The notes beneath the pieces were generated by a model that saw only the letters and a list, made by a program, of their open reading frames with translations, did no database searches and was not told where the DNA came from. Below, one piece after another: positions 61,301 to 64,000 of a DNA stretch of 64,000 bases. Positions within the stretch are counted from its first letter, which is position 1. Every line of letters starts with the position of its first letter. Source of the DNA: Siphonodentalium dalli. Its lineage: Eukaryota; Mollusca; Scaphopoda; Gadilida; Siphonodentaliidae. The translations under genes were made by a program, and so were the position numbers. Location: the NCBI GenBank assembly GCA_032622095.1, contig CP136066.1:153599152-153663151 (forward strand). Reading direction: 5' to 3'.

Positions 61301-62514
61301 ATAATCAGCTGATAAATTTTTCAATGTAGTCATCGACTTAATGTTCTATGTCACTATGTGTATACATGATAATCAATCTATCAATCGCATAGATATGTTA
61401 AGAGTTCAATTAATGTTCAATATATATGGACATGTTGGTAAAACCATACCAAAATAATTTTTGAATTTTTTTTTTTTGTGCCTTTTTTTGTCATAATATG
61501 AAAAACTCCTCCAATAATAGGACTCAAATAATATTTTTTATTTTGACTGAGTGGACAATATTGTGATGATACGGGGTCAAAGTTATTGATTTTCTTTTAA
61601 GTCAGTCAGTGCAGTAATGAGTCAGAATAATTTGCAAGTATTTACAATTGGTGTAAATTATGCTGTTGGTGGGATGATCAAATTGAGTGAGTTTTAATGT
61701 TTATTTGGGTGGTATATAGAAAAATGTGATGAGTTCCCCATACAACTGACAAGGGTTGATTATACCTGGTGATATAACAATGTGTAGTTTGGGGAGGTGG
61801 TGGTTTATCATAACTCACAATACTGGTAAATAATTTAAGAGAATGCACTGGCTTACAAGGTCAAGGTAGATATTGTTAGGTCAATGTATTCTCTTATATA
61901 TTTGAGGCGCCATATGGATGACTCTCATATATAAGAGAATGCATTGGCACAGCGTTTTCACAGAATTTCAGGAAGCTCCAGTCATGAAAGGGTTAACAAC
62001 AATTTTACAAGTAAGCTAACAGGTGTATCTAGCCACACCCCAGTGATGCTCTTGTTCACATTCCCACTGCTCTTTTAACTGAAGATCGTTTTTATTTCAT
62101 GCAGGTTATGATGTCTCTGTTGTTATCAAAAAGTGGAATGATGGAAAGCGAGTTGATGACTCTTCATGGTATTTCATCCAATAACTGGTCACCATTTTAT
62201 TTTGCCTTGGAGAGATACATCATCTACAGATCAGGATATATTCAACTTGGATTTGGTGAATTAGCTGATACTGTTAGGCAGAAATATTTCACAGACCGAG
62301 ATGTGGAGAACAATTGTGCGGATATGTTGATAGATTTCTTCTCTCAACGGCTTCATGATGAGACACATATTCATCTTGGCATAACAAAGGAAAACCAGCA
62401 ATTACTGATAGTGCGACTCGCAGAAGAAATAATTGAGCTGTCCTTGCAGAAAGCAGATTATGATAAAGTACTGATGACTCTTACTAATATGCATGTATTG
62501 GCTTATCTTAGTCA
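27637..62514 (+). CDS. DUF4062-NACHT NTPase, nephrocystin-3 / TPR-protein-like, ten exons, 3' end outside window
   Basis: Joined coding sequence: 27637-27906, 32909-33085, 35892-36029, 39533-39571, 42089-42278, 45666-45803, 48714-48886, 52841-53002, 55967-56224, 62105-62514. All junctions are GT-AG and all phases agree, giving 651 residues plus a split codon. Seen: a DUF4062-like N-terminus (residues about 12-110, with RVFFSSPFGGMEGERE, VDMRWGIT, FVGFFGQRYGW); Walker A GESGSGKS at 279-286; Walker B IVIAIDGLDKLD at 357-368; GNPLFL at 454-459, the GxP motif of the STAND winged-helix region. Known for the family: nephrocystin-3-like and 'TPR repeat-containing' animal proteins share this order and end in tetratricopeptide repeats; members act in cilia or as STAND signal switches. 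Inferred: a cytosolic ATP-dependent scaffold or sensor. Which of the many animal paralogues this is cannot be told without the C-terminus. An upstream in-frame TAG at 27589-27591 makes the ATG at 27637 the first in this exon. Confidence 0.9.
29959..30545. repeat. Tandem array, five units of 116-118 bp
   Basis: GGTCTCCCTCTAAACTTCAA starts units at 29959, 30077, 30194, 30310 and 30426. Units are over 90% alike by eye, include TTATATATATAGGAAATAA and TCTCTGTCACAGAGA. Where a unit is exactly 117 bases the minus strand gives a periodic 39-residue frame (29968-30213); this follows from the length and is not taken as a gene. Confidence 0.93.
30770..31300. repeat. Diverged tandem family 2 (GAGTTATGGCCCTTTT type), array 1
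   Basis: Units of about 150-170 bases: GCAATATTCAACAGAATTTC, TTGATATTTGG, CATTTGAGAAGACGCA, CCAAGTTCGA, GAGTTATGGCCC. Related arrays at 37850-38430, 38930-39240, 50395-50830 and 51060-52150. Confidence 0.85.
31397..31640. repeat. Dispersed repeat with a perfect hairpin and CCATCC/GTCTGTC run
   Basis: GTTTACCCATACCATAGTATGGTAAAC is a near-perfect palindrome at about 31397-31425, followed by CCATCCATCCCTCAGTCC and GTCTGTCTGTC and a family-2-like unit. The same order occurs near 63795-63960. Confidence 0.75.
32909..33085 (+). CDS. Exon 2: residues 91-149, DUF4062 C-terminal half
   Basis: Acceptor TATCTTTCAG|AGATATGGG and donor AAG|GTTAGA, phase 0 at both ends, 59 codons. It completes the FGQ|RYGW block begun in exon 1 and carries YPWLEK, SVTELEFLLGHLNNPG and CFRDK, the conserved second half of the N-terminal domain in nephrocystin-3-like proteins. 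Confidence 0.9.
33539..34146. mobile_element. Imperfect inverted-repeat element, about 600 bp
   Basis: GACGTAAACCAGCTAGTGAA on the left pairs with TTCACTAGCTGGTTTACATC on the right; further in, TTGCCTTACTCTTCTGTAG pairs with CTATAGAAGAGTAAGGCAA. No coding capacity; probably a diverged MITE. Confidence 0.7.
34751..35032. mobile_element. TATGGGAGGCC-family element, right end missing
   Basis: Left end TATGGGAGGCCGTTTTCACA and the family body (GGCACAGGCCTAAATGCATC, GATCTGTGCAGGATATG) stop at about 35032 where a palindromic TA-type element begins; no right inverted end follows. Confidence 0.82.
35033..35191. mobile_element. Palindromic TA element, internally and left-truncated
   Basis: AGTTACCCATAATTCTGCTG ... 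GCAATACTGTA. The right arm is complete, the left arm has lost its end and part of the middle. Same family as 25363-25579. Confidence 0.8.
35196..35591. mobile_element. TTAA-flanked element, GGCAGGTAGAAC type
   Basis: TTAA-CCCTTTGGCAGGTAGAAC ... CTCACCCGCCAATGGG-TTAA, 396 bases. The left part has four short repeats of TTGGCAGGT(A/G)GAA...ATTTATGTCTC. PiggyBac-like ends; non-autonomous. Confidence 0.85.
35892..36029 (+). CDS. Exon 3: residues 150-195, linker helix region
   Basis: Acceptor TTTCTTGTTAG|GCC and donor AAG|GTTTGT, phase 0, 46 codons. It encodes AYDDMM followed by a charged stretch (EGEAKGDKKQVFKYSAES) and VEMMNDVKRRV, the basic helical linker that follows the DUF4062-like domain in relatives. 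Confidence 0.87.
36972..37025. repeat. C homopolymer, 54 bases
   Basis: An uninterrupted run of C as given. Length is probably unstable and poorly measured. Confidence 0.95.
37371..37505. mobile_element. 135-bp hairpin element
   Basis: CGGCGGATTCAACGTGGTCA ... TGACCACATTGAAACCGCCG, nearly perfect to the centre at CCCCTTCGGGG (about 37440). Looks like a hairpin MITE; no clear target duplication. Confidence 0.85.
37770..39245. repeat. Tandem family 2, arrays 2 and 3
   Basis: 37770-38430: units with ATTTAGCACCCA(C/T)GAAAA, TTGTCC(G/T)GGGTTATTT, GTATCTGAAACGAGTTTGCA, AACTAGGCCCGGCC, CAGAGTTACTGCCCTTTG. 38930-39240: CTTGATAACTCAAACA(G/A)AT, TTTCAATAATTTTTGG, CCTGAGTTA(T/C)GG. Both begin near CCATCCATCTGTCTGTC-like runs. 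38430-38890 between them holds nothing recognisable. Confidence 0.75.
39533..39571 (+). CDS. Exon 4: 39-nt micro-exon, residues 196-208
   Basis: Thirteen codons, SLGVHMDYMDPIT, between a strong acceptor (TCTATTTTCAG) and a consensus donor (GTAAGT), phase 0 at both ends. The peptide fits the gap between ...FETRRK of exon 3 and GSKLMFHAVW of exon 5, where relatives have a GVHxxY-type segment. It is far too short to be found by open-frame scanning. Support comes from splice-site strength, phase and fit to the expected motif, not from length. Confidence 0.75.
39744..39935. mobile_element. TTAA-type element, ATGACTGGAGC type
   Basis: CCCTTCCATGACTGGAGCTT ... GTCATGAAAGGG-TTAA. The left target reads TTTA, one base off. 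Internal hairpin TTCTCTTATATATGTGAG ... CTCACATATATAAGAGAA. Confidence 0.82.
41190..41424. mobile_element. TTAA-flanked element, ATGACTGGAGC type, reverse orientation
   Basis: TTAA-CCCTTTCTTGATGGGA ... CAATCATAGAAGGG-TTAA, with two TCTCTTATA/TATAAGAGA hairpins. Reverse complement of the order at 47995-48250. Confidence 0.85.
41680..42047. mobile_element. TTAA-flanked element, CTTTTCTGAAT type
   Basis: TTAA-CCCTCTCTTTTCTGAAT ... GGGTGAGAGAATAGG-TTAA, with repeated CATTTCCCTCCAA and TGTTGAACTTATTAT-like inner segments. It ends about 41 bases before exon 5. Confidence 0.78.
42089..42278 (+). CDS. Exon 5: residues 209-271, segment before the P-loop
   Basis: Acceptor TAATGTTTTAG|GGC; donor ACT G|GTGTGT leaves one base of a split glycine codon (phase 1). 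It encodes GSKLMFHAVWKYLTEELF and a helix ending AERVTVYLEKDKYFNQLES, the region immediately before the NTPase P-loop in family members. The acceptor lies 41 bases after the end of a TTAA-flanked element (41680-42047). Confidence 0.88.
42480..42555. repeat. 76-bp hairpin
   Basis: GGGGGACTGTACACTAAATC pairs perfectly with GATTTAGTGTACAGTCCCCC across a 36-base loop. MITE-like. Confidence 0.9.
43713..44168. mobile_element. 456-bp inverted-repeat element with GCAGAATGAGG arms
   Basis: AGCTTTGGCAAGCCTTGAAA...TGTGTCTGTC and TTTGCAGAATGAGG on the left pair with CCTCATTCTGCAAATGACAG ... TTCAAGGCTTGAGCTTTGG on the right. Inner GATGCTA...TAGCATCACTAAATTC hairpins. A related, shorter copy lies at about 56751-56935. 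Confidence 0.82.
45030..45665. repeat. Tandem family 1, array 2, ending at the exon 6 splice acceptor
   Basis: Four diverged units with AACATGGCCACCAGCAG, CATCTTGGATTTTAC and AAACTTCAT(A)TGGA. The last bases before the exon, CACTCCATTGACACTTTCAT, match the family tail GTGTCATTGACACTTTCAT found at 26860, 49765 and 63770. Confidence 0.82.
45666..45803 (+). CDS. Exon 6: residues 272-317, Walker A of the NACHT NTPase
   Basis: Acceptor AATTTCCAG|GTAGACCC completes the split glycine; donor ACT A|GTGAGT, phase 1. It contains TLITGESGSGKSAL, a textbook P-loop that binds the ATP phosphates, followed by FYHFIGCCKGST, the conserved strand after the P-loop helix in STAND NTPases. The bases just before the acceptor match the tail of a dispersed repeat family. 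Confidence 0.93.
46167..47831. mobile_element. 1.67 kb PIF/Harbinger-like element
   Basis: Inverted ends GGGGTCATCTCAAAACTCCT (left) and the complement of GGGGTCATCTCAAAACTACT (right) are flanked by TTA on both sides (46164-46166 and 47832-47834), a 3-bp target duplication typical of PIF/Harbinger. Near the ends ATCGGGAAAT-like repeats abound in both strands. A G53 run is at 46307-46359. No transposase or Myb-like frame is seen, so non-autonomous. Confidence 0.87.
46307..46359. repeat. G homopolymer, 53 bases
   Basis: Uninterrupted G run within the PIF-like element, after CGAAGTTTC. Strong potential for G-quadruplex; length likely unstable. Confidence 0.95.
47836..47953. mobile_element. Short remnant of a CTTTTCT-type TTAA element
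   Basis: TTAA-TCCTTTCTAATTTTGG ... GTGGGAAATGGG-TTAA. It shares its left TTAA with the right TTA flank of the PIF-like element, and has inner words ATTCATTTGGAGG and AATATAAGTCCAGAAG of the type seen at 52239-52518. Confidence 0.65.
47995..48250. mobile_element. TTAA-flanked element, ATGACTGGAGC type
   Basis: TTAA-CCATTCCATGAATGGAGC ... CGTCATGAAAGGG-TTAA with two hairpins (CATTCTCTTATATATGCGAG ... and GCATATATAAGAGAATGC) joined by CCTAACAATATTTACCTTGA. One of the most complete copies. Confidence 0.88.
48714..48886 (+). CDS. Exon 7: residues 318-375, Walker B
   Basis: Acceptor CAACTATTTAG|GTG completes a serine split with exon 6; donor ATT|GTAAGT, phase 0. Encodes EQDVVSRLKIEL, then AGKQIVIAIDGLDKLDPPGK with a hydrophobic strand ending in the acidic D-G-L-D of Walker B, which co-ordinates Mg2+ and activates water. 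The frame is open further 5', but phase and acceptor place the exon start at 48714. Confidence 0.9.
49010..49795. repeat. Tandem family 1, array 3
   Basis: Begins with TTTGAGCTATTGCCATGGG and CCATCGTCCATGCGTCAACA, continues with about five diverged units (GGCCACATCCCTCATCTGATC, ACTTCATATGGATCTTCGGG, CATGGC(C/T)GC) and ends GAGCTACAGTGTCATTGACA. Confidence 0.85.
50395..52150. repeat. Tandem family 2, arrays 4 and 5
   Basis: 50395-50830: AGCAATATTCAA, CTCATTTGAGAAGA, GCCAAGTTCGATTT units. 51720-52150: three regular units of about 145-150 bases with GATAACTTTAGTAAGTCTAA, ACTGAATGGA(A/C)TGAAATTTGG, AGGTCAAGTTCGAATT, CCGCCAATTTT. 51060-51400 holds shorter variants (AACCATAACTC). Confidence 0.82.
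52239..52518. mobile_element. TTAA-flanked element, CTTTTCTAAAT type
   Basis: TTAA-CCCTTTCTTTTCTAAATGG ... TTTAGTATAGAAAGGG-TTAA, 280 bases. The inner GTTTAGATAATAAGTTCAGC pairs with TTGAACTTCTTATCTGAACA. Its right TTAA is also the left TTAA of the next element. Confidence 0.88.
52523..52735. mobile_element. TTAA-flanked element, ATGACTGGAGC type
   Basis: TTAA-CCCTTCCATGACTGGAGC ... CCCGTCATGAAAGGG-TTAA, 213 bases, hairpins partly deleted. It shares the TTAA at 52519-52522 with the previous element and ends about 100 bases before exon 8. Confidence 0.88.
52841..53002 (+). CDS. Exon 8: residues 376-429, sensor region of the NTPase
   Basis: Acceptor TAATATTTACAG|TAT and donor TCT|GTAAGT, phase 0, 54 codons. 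YLHWVPPSFPDCVFFLTSC matches the WLPxxFPxxV-hhhSs block after Walker B in relatives, and IEPLDRVSREI the following L-x-PL motif. A TTAA-flanked repeat starts only about 20 bases after the donor. Confidence 0.88.
53023..54146. mobile_element. CTTTTCT-type TTAA element split by a hAT-like insertion
   Basis: TTAA-CCCTTTCTTTTCTAAATTG at the left; after the insertion, GAGATAATAAGTTCAAC ... TATTTAGCAAAGAATGGG at the right, where the final TTAA has decayed to GTAT. The left TTAA is only 17 bases inside the intron. Confidence 0.78.
53166..54070. mobile_element. 905-bp hAT-like element
   Basis: Ends TAGGGCTGCAACGAT and the complement of TAGAGCTGCAACGAT, flanked by an exact 8-bp direct repeat TTAATTTG (53158-53165 and 54071-54078). 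8-bp duplications and TAGGG-type ends are typical of hAT. Both end regions carry CGATACG/CGTATCG words. No transposase frame. Confidence 0.9.
55967..56224 (+). CDS. Exon 9: residues 430-515, GxP and winged-helix start
   Basis: Acceptor TCTCTTCCATAG|AAA, phase 0, 86 codons ending GTT CAA AAG. SAGKELSSTQL and TGNPLFLKVHLLELCAFG are the GxP-motif region of STAND NTPases. The donor is AAG|GTACAG: its first three intron bases are exon-flanking DNA including a duplicated TA, the rest belongs to an inserted palindromic element. If the donor is skipped, the frame stops two codons later at the TAA in the element. Confidence 0.87.
56226..56479. mobile_element. Palindromic TA element inside the intron 9 donor
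   Basis: TA-CAGTAATGTTCTAAGTAA ... GAGCATTACTG-TA. The left TA is intron bases 2-3. It has an extra internal duplication of GGCTTGTTGCCATTCATCGG. Removing it with one TA restores AAG|GTAAAAGCCC, an ordinary donor. Confidence 0.93.
56500..56702. mobile_element. TTAA-flanked element, ATGACTGGAGC type
   Basis: TTAA-CCCTTCCATGACTGGAGC ... CCCATCATGAGAGGG-TTAA, 203 bases; the second hairpin has lost its right arm. Confidence 0.87.
58629..58963. mobile_element. TTAA-flanked element, GACATATATGTCG type
   Basis: TTAA-CCCTTTGGAGAGTATCTG ... GTTCTACTCGCCAAAGGG-TTAA, 335 bases. Two copies of ACGACATATATGTCGTTCTA at the right. Related by its end to 35196-35591. PiggyBac-like ends. Confidence 0.88.
59091..59330. 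mobile_element. CTTTTCT-type TTAA element, right end unclear
   Basis: TTAA-CCCTCTCTATACTAAATAC at 59087-, then CAGATAAAAAGTTCAAC / GTTCTAAACTTATTATCTGA hairpin and CATTTCCCACCAACTAATAGG. The right border is not clear. Confidence 0.7.
60085..60390. repeat. Diverged copy of one arm of the 20-kb inverted-repeat element
   Basis: TTCATCACAGTGTTCAGTAC, TTCACATTTTGTATTTCTAA, ATACTCTCAAAATGTTGCAT and ATCCTTTATTTGGAC follow in the same order as at 20600-20870. Confidence 0.8.
61837..61992. mobile_element. TTAA-type element fragment (ATGACTGGAGC type)
   Basis: Right border AAGCTCCAGTCATGAAAGGG-TTAA is intact; the left border is lost (only TTAAGAGAATGCACTGGC remains). Inner hairpin TTCTCTTATATATTTGAG ... 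CTCATATATAAGAGAA. About 110 bases before exon 10. Confidence 0.78.
62105..62514 (+). CDS. Exon 10: residues 516-651 plus, helical region before the TPR domain
   Basis: Acceptor TTTATTTCATGCAG|GTT, phase 0 from exon 9; donor AGT CA|GTAAGT, phase 2, so the next exon is beyond the window. VMMSLLLSKSGMMESELMTL is the winged-helix DNA-binding-like fold common after GxP; LADTVRQKYFTDRD and RLAEEIIELSLQKADYDKV fit the region that leads to tetratricopeptide repeats in nephrocystin-3-like proteins. No repeats are reached yet. Confidence 0.88.
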
Positions 62515-64000
62515 GTAAGTTTTTTAATCCCTTCTTAGCTAAATACTCATTGACTATAAATATTAAGTTTCCTTAGGAGATGTTCAGGTAATAAGTTCAA
62601 CAAACTGAACTTATTAGCTGAACATTTCCCACCATTGAATAGGAATACTTCTGCTCTTGCATTATCTGTTCGTCGGTCTGGCGATTGCTTACATTTCCTC
62701 AGAATCCCTCCAAATGATTAATAGAACATTCCAATGTATAGTTATTAGCTCACCTGAGATGAAGTCTCTGGTGGAGCTACAGTCATCACTCCCCGTCCAT
62801 CCATCTGTCCATCCGTTCGTCAATAAGTCTTTAAACAATCTTCTTCTACAGAATCATAAGTCTGAATGTTATATGTGTTCATATTTGGTTGGATGTTCCC
62901 TACGTGACTCATTCAGTTTTGTTCAAGTGGGGTGTCCAGGTCAAATAGGGGCGAAGCCAGGAACATAACTCTTTCTTTATATAGTAGTTCTTACAACTAA
63001 AAAAATATCAGGTCTATTTAGCTTATATTTGGTGTGGAGGGTCCTTGTGTGACTGAGATTTAAATTTGTTCAAATGGGGTCCCCAGGTCAAATAAGGGCA
63101 AAGCCAGGGACATAACTCTCTCCCTCCATACTAATTATTTAAAGGTCTTCTTCTCCAGAACCGCAAGACTGAATGGGGTCATATTTCATTATGATGGTCC
63201 CCAGTTGACTTGGATTCAGATTTGTTCAAAAGTGGCTGCCAGTTATAATACCAGCAGATCATAGAGGCAGGAACATAACTCTTTCCGTATTGTTTGGTGA
63301 CAGAGCTTACCTGTTCACATAGCCATACAGGCCAGGGGACTGGGAGAGCTGCCGCCCTTACCCAAACATTTTGAAATCTAAAAATTCAGGCAATTTTCTG
63401 GCAAATTGGAGATATTTTTGTTATCAAATTCGGACAATTTTCGGGCAAATTGAATGGTATTTCAGGGGGAAATTGTGGCAAATTTTTCACATTTCTGCCA
63501 GAATTATAAATACTTAAGGTTAACTGTTACAGCCATGAGTATATCATGTAAAAGAAATTTGGGCAAAAAGTCTCACCCCCCCCTAAAAATTTGGGTGCCC
63601 ATACGACTATGCCTGTTTATATGTTCAATCATAGGATCGAAGATCTCCACTCACTCATAGATATTACATTAGTTTCAATTCAGTTTCCATTCGCTCATCC
63701 TCACCGAAATATATAACAATACTATATAAAGTTTCCTTGTTCACATGTACCCTCCAAGTTGAGCTACAGTGTCATTGACACTTTCATAATGTGTACCCAT
63801 ACCATGTATGGTACGCATAATGCCATCTGTTGTTCGTCTGTCTGACCATCCATCCATCCATCTGTCTGTCCATAGATGCATGCTATCCGATGCAATAACT
63901 GGTGTAATTGTTACTGGATCATGTTCATATTTTATATGTTTAGTTTTCGATTCCATCCACCACTAGACATGTTCTATACATTGCAATAACTCAAGTATTG
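62515..64000. other. Start of intron 10, repeat-filled
   Basis: A CTTTTCT-type TTAA element begins about 62524 (TTAA-TCCCTTCTTAGCTAAATAC), ten bases after the donor, and fades near 62740. 62750-63290 is a dispersed repeat of about 180-bp units (CCATCCATCTGTCCATCCG, CCAGGTCAAATA(G)GGGC, ACATAACTCTTTC). 63300-63700 repeats GGCAAATT words. 63760-63960 has the GAGCTACAGTGTCATTGACA tail and a CCATACCATGTATGGTACG hairpin. No exon found here. Confidence 0.65.

Larger units (their letters stand above)
56225..62104. other. Intron 9, repeat-filled
   Basis: 5.9 kb, the largest intron seen. Starts inside a palindromic TA element, then TTAA element 56500-56702, a partial GCAGAATGAGG element (56751-56935), a dispersed repeat at 57990-58260 and 59600-59720, TTAA element 58629-58963, a CTTTTCT-type element from 59091, a copy of the 20-kb inverted-repeat arm (60085-60390), a CCGCCAGGGTAA repeat near 61110-61220 and a TTAA-type fragment 61837-61992. 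57000-57980 has no recognised feature. Confidence 0.72.

Overview
The window is eukaryotic nuclear DNA, AT-rich and packed with transposon remnants, from what is most likely a marine bivalve mollusc. Evidence for that placement is indirect. There are many short words of the TACATGTA and ACCGGTAC kind, and long intronic repeat families built of phrases such as 'GAGTTATGGCCCTTTTT' and 'CCATCCATCTGTCTGTC', which I associate with bivalve genomes. Nothing bacterial or viral is seen.

One gene is well supported. It runs left to right from about 27.57 kb out of the right edge. I could join ten exons whose splice sites and reading phases all fit: 27637-27906, 32909-33085, 35892-36029, 39533-39571, 42089-42278, 45666-45803, 48714-48886, 52841-53002, 55967-56224 and 62105-62514. 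They give 651 continuous residues: an N-terminal DUF4062-type domain, then a NACHT/STAND-type NTPase with Walker A (GESGSGKS), Walker B (IVIAIDGLDKLD) and a GNPLFL (GxP) motif, then the start of the helical region that precedes tetratricopeptide repeats in nephrocystin-3-like proteins. The C-terminal part lies beyond the window.

Layout. 1-3.6 kb: a possible inverted-repeat unit and two unrecognised, weakly supported divergent open frames. 3.6-9.25 kb: a nearly perfect 2.99 kb direct duplication, each copy holding one transposon nested in another. 9.25-13.4 kb: mostly unremarkable DNA. 13.4-22.0 kb: palindrome-rich DNA elements of the TATGGGAGGCC family, a 1.08 kb tandem duplication and a 1.97 kb inverted-repeat element with two further insertions. 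22.0-27.5 kb: hairpins, a decayed non-LTR retrotransposon, TTAA-flanked elements and tandem-type repeats. 27.5-64 kb: the gene, whose 2.5-5.9 kb introns are filled with small DNA transposons (TTAA-flanked, hAT-like, PIF/Harbinger-like, palindromic TA elements), diverged tandem families, a 117-bp array and homopolymers over 50 bases.

The most interesting signals lie where mobile elements meet the gene. A palindromic element sits inside the 5' splice site of intron 9, so the element itself supplies the donor from position +4. Several TTAA-flanked elements lie within 10-60 bases of exon borders, and the 3' end of intron 5 seems to come from the tail of a repeat family.
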